A stretch of 18,032 nt of DNA from Candidatus Thorarchaeota archaeon (GCA_016840245.1 JAEOST010000300.1:1-18032); one strand, 5' to 3'. Counted from the stretch's first letter, positions 5,669 through 13,339 are shown. Program-made: numbers and translations. Notes: generated from the sequence alone by a model not told the origin.

Positions 5669-7921
5669 ATTTCAACAGACCGTAGGCTGGGAACCATAAT
5701 TAGTTTAATCCTTATGATTGCGGTGGCAGTTCTATTCTACGTAACTACAGTAGATTGGGATATACCTCGCTCTGCTACTGCGTACTACTCAGTTCTAGCA
5801 TTTCTAATGGTGACTATGACTGCCTCCACAATGAACATCATTAGGTCCGACCCATCACCTGCTCACAAGGCATTCATTACTGGAACCTGTATCGGGTCAA
5901 TAATATTCGCTGGAGCAGCTGTATTCTACATCTTCAGTACTACAACACCAGCCATTCATAGTAGTACAGCAGGCATTTTCCTGAATCTAGTGGCCTATGC
6001 AATAACGGGTCTTTTCATGTTCTCCTTTTCCAGACTTATCCAGAAACCAGCAAAGGTTGACTCTATTTGGCATCATCCTCTTATTGTTCCCATTAGTGTG
6101 ATAGTTGGTGTCATTGTATTTGTCTTATCTATGGTATTTGCACGATTACCACTAGACAATACTATCTTTCTCGTACTGGGATATGTTGTAGGATCAATTG
6201 CATTTCTCTGCTATGTCTTTGCTGCTGTTACTACTTTCAAATCACGTTCATCTGATTCAGTTATTGATTCATCAAGATTGGCTTTATCATTTGGTCTGCT
6301 CGCAGCTGCAACACTTACTCATTTGTTCATTCTTCCTTCACCATCATCAATCTGGATAATCTCAATAGCGTTGACTGCTATTGCTTTCATATATGCAATC
6401 ATTGCAACGACCTATCCATTTCTAGAGTCCATTGGTGTAATTGAAAATCTAGCATATTACGTTTCGATATTATTAGCCGCGATAGTGATGCTTCCATTTA
6501 TTCTTACATATATGCTTGAAGCATGGATTCCGATTGAGTCGTTTATGGATATAGGAGCTTCACTGTTAATTCATATGAGTGGAGCAATCCTTGCTGGGGC
6601 ATTATCATTTGCAGTGTATTCAAGATCAAATCTTGAGCGCACAACATATCACAATCCAATTATCATGTTACTCGCTTTCTGGTCAATTGCAGAATCTGCA
6701 TTGGTGTTGTCGCACTTTAATCCAGTATATGGTTCTACAGCTGAGTCATTAATTCCATACATTGTTGGGAGTATGGCTTCAGTTGTTTTACTCCTAATTG
6801 CAGTACGACGAACACTGAATCCTCTCCAGTCTCGAATGCAAACGTTTCCAAATTGGATGTCAATCCTTGGATTTGTTCTATTTATCCTAGGATTGATATT
6901 TGGCGAGATTCTAAGGTCCATTCTTCCCATTTCTTTAGAAGGCTCCCAGTTGGGTCGTGCTATCATGCTCTCTCTGAGCTATCTAGCTCTGTTAGTTCTG
7001 TTGACTCTGCTTATCCTGATTGTTGCATCGTCTGGTGGTGAATTTTCAATTGACACATTTGCAGCTGGTTCGGCGTCAATCTGGCTAGTGATTGTTGTCC
7101 TGAAAACTGACTTTCCAATATGGTCAATAGGTTGGTGGGCTGCAGAGTTATTTTTGACATTGGCAGTGTCGTTATTCTCTCTGTTCATGCTTCGTCAATA
7201 TCTGAGTGAAAGTAGAAATGCTGCATACCTTGAACGCAGAGCAAGTCTGTTTACTAAATTAATACAGACTAAGATTAGTGACTATCATAGTTCTGCCCTA
7301 GAATCCATTGGTGCGGTAAGCAAGTCTATCGATAGTGAAGCAGAGCTGGATAGATTGGCTACTGCGTTAGATGATATCTCCTGTGCTGATGAACACATTA
7401 GAAGTATACAAGAACTTGTTGTTGAAGATCGATTCCCTGATGAGAGTCTAGAGAGTTTCGATCTTGTTGATGCAATCCGAATGGGTCTTAACCGGGTATC
7501 AAGAACAGAGTCTATCGATGAATCGATTCTCCAGTTTGACAAAGAAACAGGTGCCTGTTTCGTACACGCGAATTCTCTACTCATCGATGTCTTCGAGAGT
7601 ATCTTTCGAGGAGTTTCTCAGAGAATAGGAGCTTTGAAGGTTATTGGTGTTGAGATTTCTAAAGACTCAATGGCATCACAATGGCTCTCACGAATCACTA
7701 TGGAGATTAGTACAACTGACGCTAAGTTGGAGGAGGAACTGATCAGAAGATATACCGAAGAGGAGAGTACTGATGTCGTTGAGTTTGCGTATGCACGACG
7801 TCTTGTTTACCTCTATGGAGGACAGTTTGATGTCTTGGTTCAGACACTCTCTGATCGAGACCTTGGTGTTGTCTTCAGCGTCTATCTACCATCATCATCC
7901 ATGGATGAAGGAAACGACTAA
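5669..7921 (+). CDS. Polytopic membrane protein with degenerate histidine-kinase-like C-terminus
   Basis: About 16 hydrophobic helices fill roughly the first 510 residues, apparently as two groups of about eight. The cytosolic tail has the order of a sensor kinase. A helical segment (ERRASLFTKLIQTKISDYHSSALESIGAV) stands where the dimerisation/phosphoacceptor helix would be. SFDLVDAIRMGLNRV follows. VHANSLLIDVFESIFRGVSQRIG aligns with the N-box region, and ARRLVYLYGGQFDVLV plus GVVFSVYLP match the G2 and final strand. The N-box asparagine pair and the DxGxG loop are not recognisable, so ATP binding is doubtful and a pseudokinase is likely. The first ATG is at 5714, but GGAGAGG at 5656-5662 sits 6 nt before an ATT at 5669. 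Starting there adds STDRRLGTIISLIL and completes the first TM helix, so ATT is preferred. It overlaps the next minus-strand gene's stop by 4 nt. Confidence 0.75.
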   Translation: MSTDRRLGTIISLILMIAVAVLFYVTTVDWDIPRSATAYYSVLAFLMVTMTASTMNIIRSDPSPAHKAFITGTCIGSIIFAGAAVFYIFSTTTPAIHSSTAGIFLNLVAYAITGLFMFSFSRLIQKPAKVDSIWHHPLIVPISVIVGVIVFVLSMVFARLPLDNTIFLVLGYVVGSIAFLCYVFAAVTTFKSRSSDSVIDSSRLALSFGLLAAATLTHLFILPSPSSIWIISIALTAIAFIYAIIATTYPFLESIGVIENLAYYVSILLAAIVMLPFILTYMLEAWIPIESFMDIGASLLIHMSGAILAGALSFAVYSRSNLERTTYHNPIIMLLAFWSIAESALVLSHFNPVYGSTAESLIPYIVGSMASVVLLLIAVRRTLNPLQSRMQTFPNWMSILGFVLFILGLIFGEILRSILPISLEGSQLGRAIMLSLSYLALLVLLTLLILIVASSGGEFSIDTFAAGSASIWLVIVVLKTDFPIWSIGWWAAELFLTLAVSLFSLFMLRQYLSESRNAAYLERRASLFTKLIQTKISDYHSSALESIGAVSKSIDSEAELDRLATALDDISCADEHIRSIQELVVEDRFPDESLESFDLVDAIRMGLNRVSRTESIDESILQFDKETGACFVHANSLLIDVFESIFRGVSQRIGALKVIGVEISKDSMASQWLSRITMEISTTDAKLEEELIRRYTEEESTDVVEFAYARRLVYLYGGQFDVLVQTLSDRDLGVVFSVYLPSSSMDEGND

Positions 7922-8490
7922 AACACCGGGTAGTGTTTCAATCTAATTTCGATGTCAACTGACCAAGTAGATGATTTTTCTCCTGTCGGTAGGTAGAGAT
8001 AGAAACACCACGTGTAAGTTCCCGTAGTTTGGGGTAGGTCGAGTATAGCTGAGTATGAGCCTTCTTCGTATCCCCAATCAACTTGGTGATCGTTTCTTCC
8101 TCCTTCTCCAGACCATTCAAGAGAGTCGAATGTAGCCACATCCACATCATGTACTGTAATACTCGTCATGATCGTTTCAGTGTCTGTACCAGGATCAATT
8201 GTGATTGTAAAGAGAACTTCGGGAGCCAGTGTGCCCTCGATGTGTTCGGTGTTCAGTTGGAAATCATCCGCGTAGTAATACGGATATACTACAGGATCGA
8301 GCCCAGTAGTTTGCCATAACTGTCTAGACTCCCAGGCTGGTTCTGTGTTTGTGTTGAGAAGGGAGAATCCTACTGCTGATCCTCCTATGATGAATATTAT
8401 CACAACTGCTATGATGATGTTTCTTCTGCTTCCACCGTCTGTTCTTGGTTTAGCAGGTGTTGTATCTCTTGTCATTGGTATCTCTGTCAT
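7918..8490 (-). CDS. Membrane-anchored extracytoplasmic beta-rich protein (hypothetical)
   Basis: This 190-residue protein has a polar, basic N-terminus (TTPAKPRTDGGSRRN), one membrane segment (about 25-45, IIIAVVIIFIIGGSAVGFSLL) and an extracytoplasmic domain. The domain is rich in Tyr, Trp, Thr and Asp, with alternating beta-strand patterns such as EVLFTITIDPGTDTETIMTSITV and TYTWCFYLYLPTG. This suggests a small beta-sandwich. No enzyme motif or known family is recognised. ATG 8490 follows a GAGGATG element by about 8 nt. The gene converges on the kinase-like membrane protein, and their stop codons share bases (CTAA at 7918-7921). Whether the two are functionally linked cannot be told from arrangement alone. 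Confidence 0.7.
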   Translation of the reverse strand: MTEIPMTRDTTPAKPRTDGGSRRNIIIAVVIIFIIGGSAVGFSLLNTNTEPAWESRQLWQTTGLDPVVYPYYYADDFQLNTEHIEGTLAPEVLFTITIDPGTDTETIMTSITVHDVDVATFDSLEWSGEGGRNDHQVDWGYEEGSYSAILDLPQTTGTYTWCFYLYLPTGEKSSTWSVDIEIRLKHYPVF

Positions 8491-8582
8491 CTTGCTTCAT
8501 CCTCATTAGCCTTCGACAGATTTACTTGGCACCTTATAGTTCCTCTGAATTTTACTCGCATTATTGACCTACTATTCGGTCA

Positions 8583-9410
8583 TTACAAAAGAATAGATAG
8601 GAGCACGAATGTGGCTGCACATCCAACCAAGAAACCAAAGGATGTCAAATGCTCGTGACCTTCTCGATTTGCCATTGGTACAATCTCATCCAGTGTGATT
8701 GCAACCATGACACCAGCTGCAAAGGATAGCCCGAGGGGTATTATGTATGGAAAGATTCCTAGCAGTGAGAATGCGAAAACAGCCCCCAATGGTTCAGCCA
8801 GACCTGATGCAAATGCAAGCTTGACTGCTCTTGATCTGGATCCATCAGCGATACAAGCTGGCAATGCAATGACCATACCCTCAGGAATATTGTGGAGTGC
8901 CACTGCAATTGCCATCACTATACCAAGTGTTGGCATGTGAGCAAAACTTGAACCAACTGCGATACCCTCTGGGAAATTATGAAGAGCAATACCTACCCCT
9001 ATTAGAGAGCTTGACATCATCAGTTCGGCCTCTCTCTTATGGCGATGTCTTCTCCTTCCTCCCTGTCCTTGCCCGGGTCCTTGAGGTTCATCCTCCTCAC
9101 ACACAGACTCCTTCTCTTGACCTCCCAGCTCACCAGTTCCGAAATGTATGTGGGGTAAAAGTGAGTCCATTGCCAGCATCAGGAATGAACCTGCAACGAA
9201 TCCAATGGCGGCTCCCTCAAGCCCAATAAGATTGATTGATTCGGCCATGAGTTCCATGAATGCCAGAGTAAGCATGACTCCAGCAGCAAATCCCATCAAC
9301 ACTCCTATCAATCGCTGACTAGGTTTTCTAACTAAGACAATCAGACTACCTAATCCTGTAGCAAGTCCTGCAAGTGTTGTGATGACCATTGCTTCAAGGA
9401 TTGTAGTCAT
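8583..9410 (-). CDS. ZIP-family divalent metal transporter
   Basis: This is a 275-residue polytopic transporter of the ZIP (ZupT/SLC39) family, which moves Zn, Fe or related divalent ions into the cytosol. The diagnostic motifs HNFPEG (His144, Asn145, Glu148) and HNIPEG (His173, Asn174, Glu177) mark TM4 and TM5 and form the binuclear metal site. GLAEPLGA (Glu206) follows in the next helix. Between TM3 and TM4 is a cytosolic-type loop (about 88-130) with acidic residues, a Cys, Gly/Gln-rich sequence and RRRHRHKRE, a likely metal-sensing or metal-binding segment. Length is normal for a prokaryotic member. ATG 9410 has GGGAGA 7 nt upstream. Two perfect inverted repeats in its promoter region suggest control by a metal-responsive repressor, which is inference. 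Confidence 0.95.
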   Translation of the reverse strand: MTTILEAMVITTLAGLATGLGSLIVLVRKPSQRLIGVLMGFAAGVMLTLAFMELMAESINLIGLEGAAIGFVAGSFLMLAMDSLLPHIHFGTGELGGQEKESVCEEDEPQGPGQGQGGRRRHRHKREAELMMSSSLIGVGIALHNFPEGIAVGSSFAHMPTLGIVMAIAVALHNIPEGMVIALPACIADGSRSRAVKLAFASGLAEPLGAVFAFSLLGIFPYIIPLGLSFAAGVMVAITLDEIVPMANREGHEHLTSFGFLVGCAATFVLLSILL

Positions 9411-9427
9411 TGATCGGTCTCCCTAAC

Positions 9428-9443
9428 AAACAGAATTCTGTTT
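9428..9443. promoter_or_regulatory. Perfect 16-bp palindrome upstream of ZIP gene
   Basis: AAACAGAATTCTGTTT is a perfect palindrome 17 bp before the ZIP start codon, between it and the likely transcription start. The position and symmetry suit a dimeric regulator site. Confidence 0.5.
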
Positions 9444-9463
9444 TTCATGTTCACAGCGAAAAA

Positions 9464-9479
9464 GTTAGACCTCTCTAAC
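9464..9479. promoter_or_regulatory. Inverted repeat overlapping divergent promoter
   Basis: GTTAGA and TCTAAC form a perfect 6-bp inverted repeat around CCTC. It abuts TATA-like sequence at 9476-9486 that could serve the ZIP gene on the minus strand (TTTATTAG) and the surface-protein gene on the plus strand (CTAATAAAT). The shape recalls DtxR/MntR-type operators, but no sequence identity is claimed. Confidence 0.5.
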
Positions 9480-9559
9480 TAATAAATTCAATGTGTATTC
9501 AAACGAAAACCAGAGCAGTTATTTTCCTTAATTACCAAGATAATCATAAGGTGGACCGG

Positions 9560-10153
9560 ATGGATCAGAGAAAGGCTTTACTTGTGCTAGTAGTGGGTTT
9601 GTTGATACCCTCTCTTATTCCTGTTGCGAGAGCACAAACCTCTGTTGAAGTAACACGAGACCCGTCAGAGGAACATCCCCCTGCAGATCAACCAGTTGAA
9701 ATTAGTGCACATATTACAACGTCGTCTCCAATTGACCATGTTTCCTTGGATCTAATGATTAACTTGCTTGATGGACTATTCATATGGGGGAATATCACTA
9801 TGTACCTGGACTCGGGGGTTTGGAAGGGTACTATTAGGGGATTCCCGAGTAACACTGTTGTTCGGTATCAGATTTCTGTTCACATGTCACCAATTAGTTA
9901 TTGGACACCATTCTATTCATACCATGTATTCCCAGGTGATGATTCCAATTATTCACACACTAATATTACTCATTTCAATCCCACAACTACACCAAGTACA
10001 ACCCTCACAACGAGTGAATCGAGTACAAGTTCTACGATACACGACACAATTCCATATGCAAATGATCTAACTTCAGTTCTTATTGTTGGAGGACTGGGTG
10101 GTATACTCTGTGCTTTTCTTGTGATTGCCATCTGTGTCAAGAAGAGTAGTTGA
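9560..10153 (+). CDS. Stalked cell-surface protein with C-terminal membrane anchor
   Basis: The in-frame ATG at 9491 would put a polar extension before the signal peptide. The ATG at 9560 follows AAGGTGG by about 5 nt and opens directly into a signal peptide (MDQRKALLVLVVGLLIPSLIPVARAQ), so 9560 is chosen, giving 197 residues. The ectodomain starts TSVEVTRDPSEEHPPADQPVEISAH and has an immunoglobulin-like strand pattern (GVWKGTIRGFPSNTVVRYQISVH). A Thr/Ser-rich stalk (TTTPSTTLTTSESSTSST), one membrane helix and a KKSS tail follow. Several N-x-S/T sites suit archaeal N-glycosylation. This layout matches S-layer-associated or ligand-binding surface proteins of archaea, but the ligand is unknown. 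The gene is divergent from the ZIP transporter across a 149-bp spacer. The C-terminal architecture matches the fragment at 17566. Confidence 0.8.
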   Translation: MDQRKALLVLVVGLLIPSLIPVARAQTSVEVTRDPSEEHPPADQPVEISAHITTSSPIDHVSLDLMINLLDGLFIWGNITMYLDSGVWKGTIRGFPSNTVVRYQISVHMSPISYWTPFYSYHVFPGDDSNYSHTNITHFNPTTTPSTTLTTSESSTSSTIHDTIPYANDLTSVLIVGGLGGILCAFLVIAICVKKSS

Positions 10154-10205
10154 CCTACAATATTCGCAGGATTAATCACTGGAGTGTTGCTTGGCCTATA
10201 GCTTT

Positions 10206-10637
10206 TCAAAATTCTTGTGCGATTGGTATTTCCTTCTCATCCAAAGGTCCTCGAAAACCGTGAACCAGTGCAGAGAGGCCCGGTGAGATTATCCTTGCAT
10301 CTGGAGCAACCTTGGCTAAGATTTTCTCCATATTCCTGACACCTCTTCCCTTAGTCACAGATGCATACGTGTCAAATGTTGCGACAATTTTGTCAGTAAG
10401 CCCAATCTTGGCAACTTTCTTTATCGCACCCTTGATTCCTCTTGTTGCCATTCCAGCGTGTATTGGGGATCCGAAGAGAATCGCATCAAAAGTAGCAATG
10501 TCCATTGAACCAATATCCTTCTGACTAATGACAGTGGTGGATATCTCACCTGCAGACTCTATTCCAACTGCAATCTCTTCAGCAAGTATCTTTGTGTTTC
10601 CAAATGTCGTATCATAGACGACTATTACTTTATTCAT
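10206..10637 (-). CDS. Flavodoxin-family FMN protein
   Basis: This is a 143-residue single-domain flavodoxin, an FMN-binding low-potential electron carrier. The phosphate-binding loop YDTTFGNTK sits right after the first beta strand (residues 3-8). The second flavin-contact region FGSPIHAG and the ATFDTYASVTKGRG loop are in the right order. Length is normal. ATG 10637 is preceded by GGAAGG about 8 nt upstream. It is divergent from a radical SAM gene. Flavodoxins are known reductants of radical SAM [4Fe-4S] clusters, so it may supply electrons to that enzyme, which is inference from position. A HemG- or MioC-like role cannot be excluded. Confidence 0.9.
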   Translation of the reverse strand: MNKVIVVYDTTFGNTKILAEEIAVGIESAGEISTTVISQKDIGSMDIATFDAILFGSPIHAGMATRGIKGAIKKVAKIGLTDKIVATFDTYASVTKGRGVRNMEKILAKVAPDARIISPGLSALVHGFRGPLDEKEIPIAQEF

Positions 10638-10700
10638 TTCATGTACCTTCCAAATTGGTGGTGGGAATAATCCATTATCTTGGACATGCTACACAGCGGA

Positions 10701-10748
10701 ATTTAAACGTTTGGTGTTTAATGTTTGATAAATGCCAAATGTTTAAAT
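10701..10748. promoter_or_regulatory. Symmetric divergent promoter/operator (flavodoxin / radical SAM)
   Basis: Two 14-bp arms, ATTTAAACGTTTGG (10701-10714) and CCAAATGTTTAAAT (10735-10748), are inverted repeats with 13 of 14 matches. Each arm contains a TATA-like TTTAAAT: the left one is read leftward for the flavodoxin, the right one rightward for the radical SAM gene. The 20-nt centre contains ATGTTTGATAAATG (10721-10734), which recurs with 12 of 14 matches at 14997-15010. A single dimeric factor here could control both genes. Confidence 0.6.
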
Positions 10749-10780
10749 ATATTTGTGTCAACATACAACCTAGAACACAC

Positions 10781-11983
10781 ATGCTGACCGCGCCACTCAC
10801 CGACAATCACACTGGAGTCCGACCTCCAGGACTTATGCGTAGAGTCCTTGACGGGCTCGATAGTAATATGACACGAATCTTCATGCCCTGGGTTGCACGT
10901 AATCCAAGGTACTTTAGAGCAGGCTTTCGACTTGCACGATCATACAAGAAGTCTAAATCTCTGAGAGAGAAGGCCCTCGAGAGTGGAGTGCAGGTTCCAC
11001 CATTCATGATTCTGAGTATCACATCAAGCTGTAACCTCAGCTGTGCGGGCTGCTATGCCGCAGCTGTAGGAACGTTGGAGATGCCGCGACGCGGTGGTTG
11101 TCCAGACAGAAAAGCTCCGATGACTCTTAACCAATGGCGAGCTGTCATTGAACAGGGACGAGACCTTGGTGTCTTCTCCTTCATCATCGCAGGTGGTGAA
11201 CCCTTTCTGTTCCCTGGACTTGTCAAGCTCTGTCAGGAATTCAACAAGAACTTCTTCATCATTCTCACAAATGGTACTGCTATCTCAGAGAGCGACTACG
11301 AGCGATTGAGGAAGACTACAAATGTGGCTGTCATTGTGAGTGTTGAGGGAAGTGAAGAACAGACTGATGCTCGAAGAGGCAGTGGTGTTCACCACAAAGC
11401 AATGGGAACCCTGATGCGTTTGAAGAAGATTGGTGTCCCTACCGGTATCTCGATAACAATCACTAGTGCCAACTATCAATATTGGATGCAAGATGAGAAC
11501 ATTGACTACTTCATCAAGAGCGGTGCGCTCGTAGGTGTGTTCATTGAGTATATTCCCGTTATGCATGAGAACCTGACTGGATCCCCCCACGAGTCGGATG
11601 TAGGTTTGATGATGTCACCTACTCAGAGAAGTGAGTTCCGGACGAAGGTTCTCGAATATCGTAAGACGAAGTCTATCTATCTGATTCACTCACCAGAGGA
11701 TGAAGACTTCTTTGGAGGATGTGTATCTGCTGGAAGGGGATTTGCCCACATCACTCCAACAGGTGACTTAACAGCTTGCCCAGTTTCTAACTTGGCTACT
11801 CACAACCTCACATCTGCTTCTCTTCAGGATGGACTCACTAGTCCTCTCTTTAGTGCCATCAGGGATAATGAACATCTTCTCGAGAACGAGGATACTCCGT
11901 GTGCATTGTTCAGTCATCCAGAGGAGATGAAGGAAATTGCTGAATCGGTAGGAGCGTACTTTGCAGACGGCTCGGAGGACTAG
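10781..11983 (+). CDS. Radical SAM enzyme with C-terminal cysteine cluster (SPASM/twitch-like)
   Basis: This is a 400-residue radical S-adenosylmethionine enzyme. The cluster motif CNLSCAGC gives Cys84, Cys88 and Cys91 (CxxxCxxC), and GGEP follows at 138-141. The C-terminal region has Cys314 in GGCVSAGRGFAHITPTGD, Cys333 in TACP and Cys374, resembling a SPASM or twitch domain holding a second cluster. The N-terminal 80 residues are basic and helical (MRRVLDGLDSNMTRIFMPWVARN). The reaction cannot be told; archaeal relatives modify peptides, lipids or cofactors. The frame stays open upstream to 10592, but ATG 10781 is the start that fits the promoter. There is no Shine-Dalgarno, and a TATA-like TTTAAATATATT lies about 30-40 nt upstream, so a leaderless or near-leaderless transcript is likely. 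A flavodoxin is divergent. Confidence 0.85.
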   Translation: MLTAPLTDNHTGVRPPGLMRRVLDGLDSNMTRIFMPWVARNPRYFRAGFRLARSYKKSKSLREKALESGVQVPPFMILSITSSCNLSCAGCYAAAVGTLEMPRRGGCPDRKAPMTLNQWRAVIEQGRDLGVFSFIIAGGEPFLFPGLVKLCQEFNKNFFIILTNGTAISESDYERLRKTTNVAVIVSVEGSEEQTDARRGSGVHHKAMGTLMRLKKIGVPTGISITITSANYQYWMQDENIDYFIKSGALVGVFIEYIPVMHENLTGSPHESDVGLMMSPTQRSEFRTKVLEYRKTKSIYLIHSPEDEDFFGGCVSAGRGFAHITPTGDLTACPVSNLATHNLTSASLQDGLTSPLFSAIRDNEHLLENEDTPCALFSHPEEMKEIAESVGAYFADGSED

Positions 11984-11999
11984 ACTGACATGAGATGGA

Positions 12000-12929
12000 C
12001 TACTCTATTTGGAGATACTCCTCCTGACGTTGAGTAATGTCATGTTCGAAGAGATATTGAGAGTATTCCAAATAGTCAAAGCCATCAACAGCTTCAATCA
12101 GCCCTGCATTTTGCATACCCCGTTGTGCGAGACCCCACATTCCAAAGAACAACATCAACATGAATTTCATTCCTGCTAATCGTCTTCTCACCCTTTTCGT
12201 TACTTCTCCAAAATAGCACTCTAACATGAAATCCTCAAGGCGCTGAGGTATAGGACCAATGTTGTCATGGCAATAGACCAATGTTGCGAGGTCAAAGTGG
12301 ATATCCCCCATTCCAGCAAACTCGTAATCGAGAATTGTGATCTTATTCTCATTATCCGAATAGAGAAAATTGACTGACACGAGGTCATTGTGACATAGAC
12401 CTATCCACGAAGTCTTGTCACTTTGTTGATCTAATTTAACAAGCTTGGTCGTTTTTTGAAATCGTTCAAATCCATCTGGAAACGGAACATCGAACGACTT
12501 AGCAGTTTCAAGTAAGGAGTGAACACGTTGAAATGGTGAGAACGCAGCAGCTATTGGTGGTATGCCATGCATACGTTTGACGGTATCTGTCATAAGACGA
12601 ATGCTCTCTTGTTTTCTATACTCCTCGTGACTCCAATGACGACCCTCAATCCAACGGGTTACAAGATGACCCTCGGGTTGAATGAAGTGGATAATCTCAG
12701 GTCCTATACCCGCATCTGATGCTGTCTTCAGTGCTTCAAACTCATTTGTTCGATTGATACCAAGATGCTCAGTATTATCTCCACTCACTCGTAGTACAAA
12801 TGACTCCTCCTCAACTGTCACACGATAGTTTGCATTTGTCAGTCCTTCAATTCTCTCTACTTGCAAGTCCTTTCTATTTCTCCACTCTGGAATTCTAGCA
12901 AGTATGGGAGATAGTTCTGAGAACATCAT
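12000..12929 (-). CDS. Choline/ethanolamine kinase-like (APH-superfamily) phosphotransferase
   Basis: This is a roughly 310-residue small-molecule kinase of the aminoglycoside phosphotransferase/choline kinase superfamily. A nucleotide-binding N-lobe carries TNANYRVTVEEESFVLRVSG, with Lys replaced by Arg in the 'VLRVSG' strand as in choline-kinase relatives. The catalytic loop is CHNDLVSVNFLY (HxDxxxxN), and the metal-binding Asp lies in ILDYEFAGMGDIHFDLA. The tyrosine/glutamate context DYEF is closest to choline or ethanolamine kinases, so a head-group phosphorylation role is plausible. Substrate is not proven. The frame reaches TTG at 12941, but ATG 12929 is the first normal start. No Shine-Dalgarno precedes it, and a TATA-like TTATGATTA is some 30 nt upstream, so a leaderless transcript is likely. 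It converges with the radical SAM gene (17-bp gap). Confidence 0.82.
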   Translation of the reverse strand: MMFSELSPILARIPEWRNRKDLQVERIEGLTNANYRVTVEEESFVLRVSGDNTEHLGINRTNEFEALKTASDAGIGPEIIHFIQPEGHLVTRWIEGRHWSHEEYRKQESIRLMTDTVKRMHGIPPIAAAFSPFQRVHSLLETAKSFDVPFPDGFERFQKTTKLVKLDQQSDKTSWIGLCHNDLVSVNFLYSDNENKITILDYEFAGMGDIHFDLATLVYCHDNIGPIPQRLEDFMLECYFGEVTKRVRRRLAGMKFMLMLFFGMWGLAQRGMQNAGLIEAVDGFDYLEYSQYLFEHDITQRQEEYLQIE

Positions 12930-13092
12930 GTATCGTATCAATCAAATTCTAGTGTAATCATAAGTGTACTTACAAAAGCAATGAGGAAATGAGGTCTCGT
13001 TTGTGTGTTCAAAAAACAGGTGGAATAAAGGGAATAGTTTATTTTCTTTGAAACCTTCAAATCCTTGACATCTTTTTTCGGAGGTTTGAGAT

Positions 13093-13323
13093 GTGGGTAA
13101 TAGGAGGAGAATAGGTCTGGTCGGTCCTTTTGCTCTAGCTGTTGGAGGATCGATTATCATCTTTCTAATATTGGAATATTTTAGGCTCCTGTATGATGGT
13201 CGCTTAACTTTTCCTTATGAAGAAAGTGGTCAGGGAATTACACTCTTCATCGGGATGTTTTCCCTTCTTGGTCTATTTCTTGTTGGGTTAGGCTTAGAAA
13301 TGATAATTCAAGATTCAAGATAA
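13093..13323 (+). CDS. Small two-TM membrane protein (hypothetical)
   Basis: This 76-residue protein starts with GTG at 13093. A strong GGAGGTT site at 13080-13086 lies 6 nt upstream, so the start is well defined. The N-terminus is basic (GNRRRIGLVG). A first membrane helix (FALAVGGSIIIFLILEYFRLL), a short polar outside loop (YDGRLTFPYEESGQG) and a second helix (ITLFIGMFSLLGLFLVGLGLEMII) follow, then a short polar tail. No family is recognised. It is divergent from the kinase-like gene across about 160 bp, and is followed 16 bp after its stop by the first copy of the 20-bp repeated element. The clean ribosome site and membrane topology make it a likely real gene. Confidence 0.75.
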   Translation: MGNRRRIGLVGPFALAVGGSIIIFLILEYFRLLYDGRLTFPYEESGQGITLFIGMFSLLGLFLVGLGLEMIIQDSR

Positions 13324-13339
13324 GAATAGTGTTATGATG

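Noticed and set aside
5418..5675. 85-codon open frame on the minus strand rich in Cys, Ser and Trp
   Set aside because: No ribosome site or coherent fold pattern is seen. It runs across the hairpin at 5430-5495 and the ribosome site of the plus-strand gene, and looks like a chance frame.
9491..9559. 23-codon extension ahead of the surface-protein signal peptide
   Set aside because: A signal peptide preceded by a polar stretch is unlikely, and AAGGTGG directly precedes ATG 9560.
10592..10780. 63-codon N-terminal extension of the radical SAM gene
   Set aside because: It crosses the promoter inverted repeat and the start of the flavodoxin gene, and the peptide has no conserved character. ATG 10781 fits the TATA spacing.
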